A DNA stretch of 64,000 nt from Thermoproteaceae archaeon (GTDB taxonomy: Archaea; Thermoproteota; Thermoprotei; Thermoproteales; Thermoproteaceae), in the NCBI GenBank assembly GCA_015521775.1, contig WANN01000040.1:22129-86128 (forward strand), given 5' to 3'. Shown here piece after piece: positions 9,036 to 17,264 of the stretch; the stretch's first letter is position 1; each line of letters opens with the position of its first letter. Under the pieces are notes generated by a model that was not told the DNA's origin, did no database searches, and was given only the letters and a program-made list of their open reading frames with translations. Both the position numbers and the translations under genes were made by a program.

Positions 9036-10656
9036 GGTTCAGCCAGGGCAGCGGCAGCCCGGGGTCCGGCACAGCGTAGACGACCTTGAAGGCTGTCTCA
9101 GCGGCGGCGTATACAAGGAACGCCGAAGCGACCAGGGGGCCGCACCGAGAGAGGGCGTACGCGGCTGGCACTTCCAGGGGCAGGTTGAGGAAGAGCCTTA
9201 TGAAGGTGCCCGGGGAACCCAGCATGGCCAGATAGGGCGCCAGGGACGCCACGATCAGCGGATGGAGTGGGGCAACGCCGCCGATGCCCGCCAGAACGGT
9301 GGACATGAAGGCCCAGTCGTTGTGGGCCCCCCAGATGAAGTACGCGTAGCCCGTCACGAGGCCCAGGGGCGCGTTGGGCACGTCCTCAAGGGCGCCCGAC
9401 ACGGTGCCCATGGCGCCCAGCACGCCCATGCCGACTGCCTCCCTTAGCGCGGCCACCGCCCCCATGGCCGAGAGGAAGACGATGCCTGCGCGCCGCATTT
9501 CCCTCCTCAACAGTGCGAGGGCCCCCATGCCCGCCACGTATTGGGCCCACGTCCATGGGTGCACCCATATGGCTGCCCCGGCCAACAGTATGGCCGTCCT
9601 GACACGCGACGTGTATAGGGCTGCGAAGGCCAGCATGAGCATGGAGAGCGCCGCGAGGTTTGCCTGGAAGCCCCCATAGATGAAGCCGAGCCCCATGGGG
9701 GACAGAGGTGCCAGAACTGCGGCTAGGCCGGCCACCCTACCGTCGCCCGTTACGGCCAAGGCCAGCCTGTACACGGCAAACGTGTAGAGGACGTACAGAG
9801 GGATTATCTGTAGTTTGGCTATGGCGTCTGGGGACGCGCCGGCCAGGTAGGCCATGTAGAGGACCGCAAGGTAGAGGGGCCTGGACCCATTGGCCGAGTC
9901 GAATATGCTCATGGGGTTTTCAGCGGCCTCGAGCACCCAGCTGTAGTAGAACACCGAGTCCACCTGCACCGGCAGGCCCAGCGGGTTCAAGAACGGCGAA
10001 TAGGGGAGGGAGGACACGAGGAGGGCAGCCGCAATGCCTCCCGCCAAGAGGGCGCGCTGCGGGACCGAGCCGCCCCATCCGCCCTCCGGCGCCCTTAACT
10101 TCACGCCGAGGAGGGACAGGTAACGTTTGGCGGGGCGCGCCAGCACCGGCGCCAGGAATATTCCGAAGGCGAGAACCACGGAGAGGAAGTCGAGGTTGTG
10201 GTACAGATGGGAAAGGGGCAGCGCCTGCCACGGCGACGAGAGGAGGCTAACGGCTAGCCGCGCCAACGAGGCGCCTGCAACGGAAAGTAAGAGGAAAGGC
10301 AACATCGAGGCCCCCCACAGCCTTACCAGGTAACCGACGCCGAAGGCCACGAGGGCCAGGTGGACCACGGGCGGCGCGGCCAGCGCGGCTAGGGAAAGCG
10401 CAGCTGGCAGCAAGAGCGGGGCCATGCCCCTGGACATGTCCAGCGAGTATGCCAGCGCGGCCAACGCGAGGCCCAGGCTCACGGCAACACCTGTCGTGCC
10501 TGTCACAGGCTCTACGGTGACCTTATATGTTACCCGATCCACGGACACGTAGTAGGCCGTGCCTAACATGGACGTGAAGGCGTGGACAAGTAGTAGGAGC
10601 CCTGTCCCGGCCAGCGCCAAGCCCAGCCGCCTGCGCCAATCCATATGCGTCAACAT
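9019..10656 (-). CDS. polytopic membrane protein, possible GT-C-type glycosyltransferase
   Basis: This protein of about 545 residues is hydrophobic almost throughout, with perhaps 12-13 membrane segments. An acidic motif, VQVDSVFYYSWV, sits in what looks like the first large outer loop after a membrane helix. GT-C glycosyltransferases carry a catalytic Asp in such a position, so a lipid-linked sugar transferase is possible but not proven. The frame extends to 10716, but the TATA-like element at 10690-10698 would place transcription near 10668, so ATG 10656 or 10644 is the likely start. The promoter is shared with the divergent surface-protein gene. Confidence 0.7.
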   Translation of the reverse strand: MLTHMDWRRRLGLALAGTGLLLLVHAFTSMLGTAYYVSVDRVTYKVTVEPVTGTTGVAVSLGLALAALAYSLDMSRGMAPLLLPAALSLAALAAPPVVHLALVAFGVGYLVRLWGASMLPFLLLSVAGASLARLAVSLLSSPWQALPLSHLYHNLDFLSVVLAFGIFLAPVLARPAKRYLSLLGVKLRAPEGGWGGSVPQRALLAGGIAAALLVSSLPYSPFLNPLGLPVQVDSVFYYSWVLEAAENPMSIFDSANGSRPLYLAVLYMAYLAGASPDAIAKLQIIPLYVLYTFAVYRLALAVTGDGRVAGLAAVLAPLSPMGLGFIYGGFQANLAALSMLMLAFAALYTSRVRTAILLAGAAIWVHPWTWAQYVAGMGALALLRREMRRAGIVFLSAMGAVAALREAVGMGVLGAMGTVSGALEDVPNAPLGLVTGYAYFIWGAHNDWAFMSTVLAGIGGVAPLHPLIVASLAPYLAMLGSPGTFIRLFLNLPLEVPAAYALSRCGPLVASAFLVYAAAETAFKVVYAVPDPGLPLPWLNLSPPR

Positions 10657-10687
10657 GCGGGCCTTTTTGAGAATATGATTAGAGTTA

Positions 10688-10702
10688 TGCTTATAAATAT
10701 CC
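10688..10702. promoter_or_regulatory. shared bidirectional TATA-like element
   Basis: The A/T-rich core ttataaatat at 10691-10700 reads as a TATA box on both strands (atatttataa on minus). It lies about 24 nt before ATG 10719 on the plus strand and about 35 nt before ATG 10656 on the minus strand. The two divergent surface or membrane genes therefore seem to be driven from one overlapping promoter. Confidence 0.5.
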
Positions 10703-10718
10703 CTTGTCCCAACCATCC

Positions 10719-12269
10719 ATGAAAAATTTGGCTAGGAACGCAGTACTACTACTTCCGTTACTATTACTCCTAGCGACAATCGTATATACGTCCATGCTGT
10801 ATACCGAAAGCGTCGTGTTCTCGTTGGGCCCCTACTACTATTATTACTACGCTGTGGGGCCAACCACCGCTCCTCCGGCGGCCCCAACCGAGGTGAGCCC
10901 TGCGCCTCCGCCCATCGAACTTGCGCCGGTAGAGGTAACGGACATCTCGTCCACGTTCAATCTGACCCAGTTCATCAGGGGGGGCGTGACCACCGCTGAC
11001 CTGGCCCTTAGGTTCAAGTGTGCCGAGCTCAAGGTGGAGGAGGGGACCCTGATAGAGGCCGACGACGAGCCGGTGGATGCGCTGACCATAGTTATGCGGC
11101 TTGGCGAGGACCCGGGCGTTCCGAACGTGACCCTTGCGAGCCCGGTATGCACAATATTTAGTCCTGGGGTCGAGAGAGTGGAGTTCACGGGGCCCGCCAT
11201 CCTTTACATGTGGTATGACGAGGTGCCGCCCGGGTTCACTGCTGCGGACCTAGTCATTGCGTACTTCGACGAGGAGATGGGCACCTGGGTGCCGCTTCCC
11301 ACCGTGGTCGAGACGGCCTATAAGCGGGCGTGGGCCCGTGTCCCGCACTTCACGGACTTCGCCGTGGTCGCGTTCGAGGTGGTCCCGGTGGACCCGTACC
11401 TGTCCCTCGAGGTAGCGCCGCGGCTTGTCGCGGGGGCCGAGTCCACCGTGGTGGTAACGGTGCGGTCGCCCGAGGGGGCTCCGCTGGGCGGCACCGCGGT
11501 AAGGCTGTACGTCAACGGTGAGTATTGGGCCACGTCGGCCACGGACATCCGTGGTAGGGCGGTCTTCACCGTGGTGTTCAGGGAGCCCGGCACGTACAGC
11601 TTGTACGCCGAGGCGCATGGGTACAGGTCCAACGTGGCTGTTGTGGAGGTTGTGAGGCCCCCCACGTTGTCCGCCTTGAGGCTGGAGGTTGCAAGTAACG
11701 TGGTGAGGGTAGGCGACGCCGTTCCGCTACTCATAGGCGCGTACACGGCCGATGGGACCCCCCTGGGCGGTGTGAGGCTGGAGGTCATGATCAACGGCGA
11801 TGTGGCTGGCGTGGTCACGACGGGCGAAAACGGCATGGCCGCCTTCTCATTTACTCCCAGGTCGCCGGGAAGGTACGTAGTGCGCGTCGTCTCCGGCTCT
11901 GTGTGGGCCGAGACAGTCATAGAGGCGGTGGAGGCCTCAACGCGGGAACCAGCACGGGAAACCCCACCGGGGCCTGGCATGGGGCAGGAGGAGGCTTCTG
12001 AGGCTGGGCCTGCCGAGGAGGCGCGGCCTACCGAGACTCCAATTGTTGTTGCTGGTGGGGATGCGGGCAGAGGTGGGGACGAGGGCGCTGACGAGGACAT
12101 GCCAATACAGGTGAAGAAGGGAGCCCCAGAGGCTTCCATGGAGAAGGAGCAGCCCTCCCCATTGGCTGTGGGCCTTGTGGCGGCCATCGTGCTAGTGGCG
12201 CTTGCCGTGGGCCTGGTCGTGGCTGGGAAGAGGGGGCTTCTGAACCTGCGCATACCGCTACGTAGATGA
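10719..12269 (+). CDS. surface-anchored protein with PGF-pre-PGF-like and Ig-like repeats
   Basis: This protein has an N-terminal signal or anchor segment (AVLLLPLLLLLATIVYTSML), a Tyr run (PYYYYYYAVG) and a Pro-rich linker. A beta-rich region ending PHFTDFAVVAF resembles the archaeal PGF-pre-PGF domain. Two Ig-like modules follow (near 233-320 and 325-410), each with the phrase PLGGxxVRLxVNG or LGGVRLEVMINGD and a closing SPGRYVV or EPGTYSL strand. A low-complexity Glu/Pro linker leads to a C-terminal membrane anchor and a basic tail. It is probably an S-layer-associated or cell-surface protein. The frame opens at TTG 10704, but promoter spacing favours ATG 10719. Its stop overlaps the next gene by 4 nt. 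Confidence 0.8.
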   Translation: MKNLARNAVLLLPLLLLLATIVYTSMLYTESVVFSLGPYYYYYYAVGPTTAPPAAPTEVSPAPPPIELAPVEVTDISSTFNLTQFIRGGVTTADLALRFKCAELKVEEGTLIEADDEPVDALTIVMRLGEDPGVPNVTLASPVCTIFSPGVERVEFTGPAILYMWYDEVPPGFTAADLVIAYFDEEMGTWVPLPTVVETAYKRAWARVPHFTDFAVVAFEVVPVDPYLSLEVAPRLVAGAESTVVVTVRSPEGAPLGGTAVRLYVNGEYWATSATDIRGRAVFTVVFREPGTYSLYAEAHGYRSNVAVVEVVRPPTLSALRLEVASNVVRVGDAVPLLIGAYTADGTPLGGVRLEVMINGDVAGVVTTGENGMAAFSFTPRSPGRYVVRVVSGSVWAETVIEAVEASTREPARETPPGPGMGQEEASEAGPAEEARPTETPIVVAGGDAGRGGDEGADEDMPIQVKKGAPEASMEKEQPSPLAVGLVAAIVLVALAVGLVVAGKRGLLNLRIPLRR

Positions 12270-12778
12270 ATATTGATCTGGGCAATATAACGGTCAGGTT
12301 TTTGCCCCTTGCGAACTTCTACACGTTGTTCGGGGACGAGTCGCTGCTGCTGTTCCTGCGCGCCCTGTCCCAGAACGGTTCCCTGTCGAGGGCCGCCTCG
12401 TATCTGGGCATATCGAAGAGCACGGCCCTTCACAAGGCGCGTAAACTGCGGAGGCTGGGCTTCATAGGGGAGGACCTCTCACCCTCGGCACACCTCTTCC
12501 TACCGTTCGTGAACACAGGCGACGCCATACAGCTGCTTAGAAGGCCCCTCCTCCTGCTAGTTGAAGGAGAGGTATATGCTGTCCGCCAGCAGTGCGTGGG
12601 CCCCCACACATGCGCCGACTGTTCCTTTAGGAACAGCGCAAGTTACATGGTGCTAGAGTACGCGAAGTCGCTGAACCTTTCCGTGAGGGGGATATACCCC
12701 TCCGAGCTCGTGGACGCTATAGTGGACAAGGTGATGGAAAGGCTCAGGAGCGGGTTCACCGTTGCGCTGTTTCCTTAG
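12266..12778 (+). CDS. helix-turn-helix regulator (ModE/LysR-type HTH) with a cysteine cluster
   Basis: This 170-residue protein has a winged-HTH at about residues 25-68 (NGSLSRAASYLGISKSTALH, then KARKLRRLGFI), like the N-terminal domain of ModE. The C-terminal part contains Cys110, Cys116 and Cys119 with His114 between them, which could hold a metal or Fe-S cluster. It starts by ATGA overlap with the surface-protein gene and converges on narJ, overlapping it by 23 nt. Its position beside the nitrate reductase locus makes a redox-, nitrate- or molybdate-responsive regulator of that locus plausible. That role is inferred from location and the cysteines; only the HTH is directly visible. Confidence 0.78.
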   Translation: MNIDLGNITVRFLPLANFYTLFGDESLLLFLRALSQNGSLSRAASYLGISKSTALHKARKLRRLGFIGEDLSPSAHLFLPFVNTGDAIQLLRRPLLLLVEGEVYAVRQQCVGPHTCADCSFRNSASYMVLEYAKSLNLSVRGIYPSELVDAIVDKVMERLRSGFTVALFP

Positions 12779-13277
12779 CCGCAAGTATTTTCAGGGCCCT
12801 GACAACGCGCCTGTAAGGGCTTCCGTGGCGGGCCAGACATTCCTCAAGCTGGTCTATCCAGCTCAACACGTTCGTGGCCACGAAGTCGCGTAGCTCGTCC
12901 TGCTCCATGTCGGCTGTGCCGAGGAACTCGGCCATTGCCGGCAGGAAGTCCGGCATTTCCCTCCTCGTGTCCATGTCCAGGCCATGCTTCCTGTAGGTGC
13001 TCAGTAGGCGCAGCAGATACGTCCCAATCTCCCCTTCCTTGCCCCGGTAAAGGTAGTGGCTCGCGTACATGGGGCACCGGGGGGCCAGCTCGAACATGTC
13101 TATGTAATGGCTTTCGACGTCCAGTCCGCTCAGTTCCCTGAAAAAGGCGTCGAGTTCCCTCCCAACATCCTCGTCCACAGAATATGCAAGCGATACGAGT
13201 TCGCGGGGGTCGTTATATATCTGGGCCAGCCCCTTCGAGGGATACGAAAGGAGCTTAGAAATGGCCAGGTAAAGCAT
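12756..13277 (-). CDS. narJ: NarJ/TorD-family nitrate reductase assembly chaperone
   Basis: This all-helical protein of 173 residues shows the NarJ/TorD pattern: LLSYPSKGL near the start, YIDMFEL followed by a short APRCPMYAS stretch, then YLYRGKEGEIGTYLLRLLSTYR and LPDFLP-type acidic helices. Such chaperones bind the signal region of the molybdenum subunit, help cofactor insertion and delay Tat export. Here the client would be the Tat-tagged NarG encoded divergently. A TATA-like ttttttattttg on the minus strand (about 13297-13306) sits about 24 nt before the ATG. Unlike the usual narGHJI order, narJ is transcribed away from narGH across a shared palindrome. Confidence 0.85.
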   Translation of the reverse strand: MLYLAISKLLSYPSKGLAQIYNDPRELVSLAYSVDEDVGRELDAFFRELSGLDVESHYIDMFELAPRCPMYASHYLYRGKEGEIGTYLLRLLSTYRKHGLDMDTRREMPDFLPAMAEFLGTADMEQDELRDFVATNVLSWIDQLEECLARHGSPYRRVVRALKILAAKETAQR

Positions 13278-13311
13278 GGGGTGCGCCCCACGGCAAAATA
13301 AAAAGTTGTGC

Positions 13312-13353
13312 CCTCGAACGTTCCTCCTTCACTGTTCGGGGGGACGTTCGAGG
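13312..13353. promoter_or_regulatory. palindromic operator candidate between narJ and narG
   Basis: A 10-nt inverted repeat, cctcgaacgt at 13312-13321 and acgttcgagg at 13344-13353, is separated by 22 nt. Similarity extends a few bases inward on both sides. Two converging promoter elements flank it: the narJ TATA (about 13297-13306, minus) and tttaaa at 13354-13359 for narG (ATG 13389). A dimeric regulator bound here could act on both promoters at once. The symmetry is seen directly; the regulatory role is inferred. Confidence 0.65.
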
Positions 13354-13388
13354 TTTAAAGGACATACACGGGGTAGTTCCATTGTATC

Positions 13389-16300
13389 ATGGTGCAAGCC
13401 GTCTCGCGCCGCCGCCTCCTAATGGCGGCCGGCGCCATAGGTCTCTCGGTGGGGCTCGCATCGGTGCTCACCCGGGCCGAGTACATGAGGCCCCTGGCCC
13501 AGTTCGCCGACACGAGGCTCAGATATGGGCCGCGCGCCTGGGAGAGGATGTACCGCGACATGTGGAAGTTCGACAAGGTGGCGAGGTCCACGCATGGCGT
13601 CAACTGTACTGGGAGCTGTTCGTGGATGGTCTATGTGAGGGACGGCATAATAGTCGGCGAGATGCAGGCCGTGGATTACCCCGACATTTCCCCGGACCTA
13701 CCCAACTACGAGCCCCGCGGCTGTCCCCGCGGAGCGTCCGCCTCGTGGTACGAGTACGCCCCTATAAGGGTCAAGTACCCCTACGTGAGGGGGGTCCTCA
13801 TAGACATGTACAGGGAGGCCAAGGAGAGGTATGGGGACCCAGTGGAGGCCTGGAGGAGCATCGTGGAGGACCCGGAGAGGAGGGCCAGGTACCAGAGGGC
13901 AAGGGGGAAGGCCGGGTGGAAGCGCGTGTCGTGGGACGAGGCGCTGGAGTTGATATCGGCGGCGTTGATATACACGATCAAGAGGTGGGGCCCCGACAGG
14001 ATATACGGTTTCACAGTAATACCGGCCATGTCGCCTGTGAGCTACGCCTCTGGGGCCCGCTTCATAGAGCTGATAGGCGGCGCCATGGGCTCCTTCTACG
14101 ACTGGTACTGCGATCTCCCCCCCATGAGCCCGCAGGTATGGGGCGACCAAACCGACGTGCCCGAGTCTGCAGACTGGTACAACTCCCAGTACATGATCGT
14201 CTGGGGCACCAACCTCCCCATGACCAGGACACCCGACGCCCAGATGTACGTGCAGGCCAGGTACAGGGGGGCAAAGGTGGTGGTCGTGAGCCCCGACTAC
14301 AGCGAACACGTCAAGTTCGCCGACGTTTGGATCCCCGTCAAGCCCGGTACAGATGGGGCCCTAGGCATGGCGATGGCACACGTGGCGCTCAGGGAGTTCT
14401 ACGTGGAGGGCCAGTACAGGTGCCTACGTGAGTACGCCAAGAGGTACACGGACCTGCCCTTCCTAGTGATGTTGGAGCCGGCTGGGGACGGGAGGTACCT
14501 GCCCGGCAGGTTCCTGAGGGCCTCCGACGTGCCCCAGCTCAGGGACGCCGTGGGCGACAACCCGGAGTGGAAGCCGCTCGTAATGAACCGCGACGGGTCC
14601 CTCGTGGCGCCGTACGGCAGCATAGGCTACAGGTGGGAGGGGGGTGGGGGCCGCTGGAACCTCAGGCCCCGGGGCATCTCTGCGGCGGGCGAGGTCGAGG
14701 TGGATCCCCTGCTAAGCGCGATGGAGAGGGAATACGTTAAGGTGCCCGTGGTCTTTGCCTCGTTTGAGGCCAGCCCGCGCGAGTTCGTCAGGGAGGTCCC
14801 GGCCATGGAGGTGAACGGCGTGTTGGTTGCCACAGTCTTCGACCTGTACGCGGCCTACCTGGGCGTGAGGCGCGGCGACCTCGGCGGCGACTACCCGGCC
14901 GACTACGACGACCCGAAGCCGTTCACCCCGGCGTGGCAGGAGGCCATAACCGGAGCGTCGCGCGACCTGGCCATAAAGGTGGCCCGCGAGTTCATGGAAA
15001 CGGCAATATACTCGGTGCCGGTCTATGGGAGGAAGGAGGAGGCGCCCTTCTTCGGCGACGAGGAGACGCCCTGCGGCGGCCGCTCCCTGATCTTCGTGGG
15101 GCCCGGCATAAACCACTGGTACCACAACGACCTCGTGTACAGGGCCGTCCTCCAGCTGGTCCTCCTCGGGGGTACACAGGGCAAGAACGGCGGGGGATGG
15201 GCCCACTACGTGGGACAGGAGAAGATCAGGACCCTGATAGGCTGGGCCCAGGTGGCCTTCGCCCTGGACTGGGTCAGGCCGCCCAGGCACCAGAACTCGC
15301 CCAGCTACTGGTACATACACACGGACCAGTGGCGCTATGACCCCATAACCACGAGGGTCTACGCCCCGCCCTGGGCCAGGAAGTGGGGCGACATGCATGA
15401 GATGGACGCCAACGTGATAGCCGTGAGGCTGGGCTGGCTCCCATTCCACCCCCACCTCAACGTAAACCCCATCGACCTCGCCTCCAGACTCGTGGAGGAA
15501 GCCAGGGGACTTGGGAGGGACCCGGCCAAACACGTGGCGCGGCGGGTAGCCGAGATGCTGAGGAACGGCGAGGTAAGGCTATCGGTGGAGGACCCCGACG
15601 CTCCCGAGAACTGGCCCCGCGTCCTCTTCGTGTGGAGGGCCAACATACTGGGCTCGTCGTCCAAGGGACACGAGTACTTCCTCAAGCACCTCCTGGGCAC
15701 TGACAACGCCGTCATGGCCGAGGAGGCCGCGCGCGGCTCCGTCAAGGAGGCCGAGTGGAGGGACCCGGCGCCCCAGGGCAAGCTGGACCTCCTCGTCACG
15801 CTGGACTTCCGCATGGCCACAACAGCCATATACTCGGACGTGGTCCTCCCCGCGGCTACGTGGTACGAGAAGTACGACCTTTCCATGACGGACCTACACA
15901 CGTTCATACATCCGTTTACCCCGGCAATAGACCCGCCGTGGGAGGCCAAGAGCGACTGGGACATATTCAGGGAACTGGCCCGCAAGTTCTCGGAGCTGGC
16001 GCGGAAGCACCTGCCCGAGGAGACGTACGACGTGGTGCTCAAGCCTCTCTGGCACGACAACGTGGAGGAGATCGCGCAGCCGTTCGGCGAAGTGAAGGAC
16101 TGGAAGAAGGGCGAGGTCGACCCCATTCCGGGCAGGACCATGGCCAGGGTGGCCCTTGTCAAGCGTAGGTTCTGGGACGTATACGACATGTTCGTGTCGC
16201 TTGGTCCCCTCGCCTATAAGAGGGTGGCCGCCAAGGGCGTCGGGTACAGCCCCAAGGAGGCGTATGTCTGGCTGAGGGACTACTACGGCTCCTCCGATCC

Positions 16301-17264
16301 CGCGTCGCGGTACGTGGCCGACCAATGCGCGGCCGTTGGGGGCTGCCCAACCCTGTACCGTGACTACGAGGCGGCGGACGCCATATTGGCGTTGAGCCCC
16401 GAGGCAAACGGCGAGATGGCCGTCAAGGCCTTCAAGGCGCTTGAGGGCAGGACCGGGGTTCCCCTTGCTGACCTCGGGGAAAAGCATGCCAATGAGAGGA
16501 TCAGGTTCAGGGACATTGTGGAACAGCCCAAGAGGTCGCTCACGTCGCCGGTGTGGAGCGGCATAGAGGAGGACGGCAGGACGTACTCGCCCTTCACGAT
16601 AAACACTGAGCGCCTTGTGCCCTGGAGGACCCTGACAGGTAGGCAACACTTCTACATTGACCACGAGTGGTTCAGGGAGCTGGGTGAGGCGCTTCCCACC
16701 TATAAGCCGCCGCTGGACTGGGCGTCGCTGGGCCTCCTAGCGGACGTGGACCTGGCGAACTTCGATTACGACCCGGCCAGGTACCGCGTGACTGCCAGGA
16801 CCGGGGAAAAGGCGCTCGTACTCAGGTTCCTCACGCCGCACGGCAAGTGGAACATACACAGCGAGTACTGGGACAACCTCATAATGCTGACCCTGTTCAG
16901 GGGAGGCCAAGTGGTTTGGGTGAACGACGAGGACGCCCGGTGGCTGGGCATAAGGGACAACGAGTGGGTGGAGCTGTACAACGTCAACGGCGTTATCGTG
17001 GCCCGCGCGGCCATAAGCCCTAGGATACCCAGGGGCACAGCCATAATGTACCACGCCCAGGAGAGACACGTGTACGTGCCCATATCGCCGAAGTCGGGCA
17101 AGAGGGCCGGCATACACAACAGCGTCACAGCCACGCACCTTAAGCCTACCCAGATGGTGGGCGGCTACGCCCAGCTCAGCTACTTCATCAACTACTACGG
17201 CCCGACGGGCGTCAACAGGGACACCGTGATCCTAATGAGGCGCGCCCCGACGGTGAGGCTATGA
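13389..17264 (+). CDS. narG: respiratory nitrate reductase alpha subunit, Tat-exported molybdopterin enzyme
   Basis: This is the catalytic subunit that reduces nitrate to nitrite at a Mo-bis-MGD centre. Residues 6-27 form a twin-arginine signal (SRRRLLMAAGAIGLS), so the enzyme faces outside the membrane, as is usual for archaeal Nar. The FS0 cluster ligands are His69, Cys73, Cys77 and Cys112, the same spacing as in E. coli NarG. The Mo-ligand Asp lies in FYDWYCDLPPMSPQ near residue 242. QTDVPESADWYNS confirms the Nar branch of the DMSO reductase family. Its length of 1291 residues is normal. It has its own TATA (13354-13359), and its stop overlaps the narH start (ATGA). Confidence 0.96.
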   Translation: MVQAVSRRRLLMAAGAIGLSVGLASVLTRAEYMRPLAQFADTRLRYGPRAWERMYRDMWKFDKVARSTHGVNCTGSCSWMVYVRDGIIVGEMQAVDYPDISPDLPNYEPRGCPRGASASWYEYAPIRVKYPYVRGVLIDMYREAKERYGDPVEAWRSIVEDPERRARYQRARGKAGWKRVSWDEALELISAALIYTIKRWGPDRIYGFTVIPAMSPVSYASGARFIELIGGAMGSFYDWYCDLPPMSPQVWGDQTDVPESADWYNSQYMIVWGTNLPMTRTPDAQMYVQARYRGAKVVVVSPDYSEHVKFADVWIPVKPGTDGALGMAMAHVALREFYVEGQYRCLREYAKRYTDLPFLVMLEPAGDGRYLPGRFLRASDVPQLRDAVGDNPEWKPLVMNRDGSLVAPYGSIGYRWEGGGGRWNLRPRGISAAGEVEVDPLLSAMEREYVKVPVVFASFEASPREFVREVPAMEVNGVLVATVFDLYAAYLGVRRGDLGGDYPADYDDPKPFTPAWQEAITGASRDLAIKVAREFMETAIYSVPVYGRKEEAPFFGDEETPCGGRSLIFVGPGINHWYHNDLVYRAVLQLVLLGGTQGKNGGGWAHYVGQEKIRTLIGWAQVAFALDWVRPPRHQNSPSYWYIHTDQWRYDPITTRVYAPPWARKWGDMHEMDANVIAVRLGWLPFHPHLNVNPIDLASRLVEEARGLGRDPAKHVARRVAEMLRNGEVRLSVEDPDAPENWPRVLFVWRANILGSSSKGHEYFLKHLLGTDNAVMAEEAARGSVKEAEWRDPAPQGKLDLLVTLDFRMATTAIYSDVVLPAATWYEKYDLSMTDLHTFIHPFTPAIDPPWEAKSDWDIFRELARKFSELARKHLPEETYDVVLKPLWHDNVEEIAQPFGEVKDWKKGEVDPIPGRTMARVALVKRRFWDVYDMFVSLGPLAYKRVAAKGVGYSPKEAYVWLRDYYGSSDPASRYVADQCAAVGGCPTLYRDYEAADAILALSPEANGEMAVKAFKALEGRTGVPLADLGEKHANERIRFRDIVEQPKRSLTSPVWSGIEEDGRTYSPFTINTERLVPWRTLTGRQHFYIDHEWFRELGEALPTYKPPLDWASLGLLADVDLANFDYDPARYRVTARTGEKALVLRFLTPHGKWNIHSEYWDNLIMLTLFRGGQVVWVNDEDARWLGIRDNEWVELYNVNGVIVARAAISPRIPRGTAIMYHAQERHVYVPISPKSGKRAGIHNSVTATHLKPTQMVGGYAQLSYFINYYGPTGVNRDTVILMRRAPTVRL

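Noticed and set aside
11318..12433. Long minus-strand open frame (371 codons) opposite the surface protein gene
   Set aside because: It is rich in Ser, Thr and Pro without any fold pattern and mirrors the codon structure of the plus-strand gene, which has a signal, domains and an anchor. Long antisense frames are common in GC-rich DNA.
14712..15533. Minus-strand open frame opposite narG
   Set aside because: It lies wholly inside narG, whose motifs and length are unmistakable, and has a shadow-type composition (Val, His, Pro and Gly rich).
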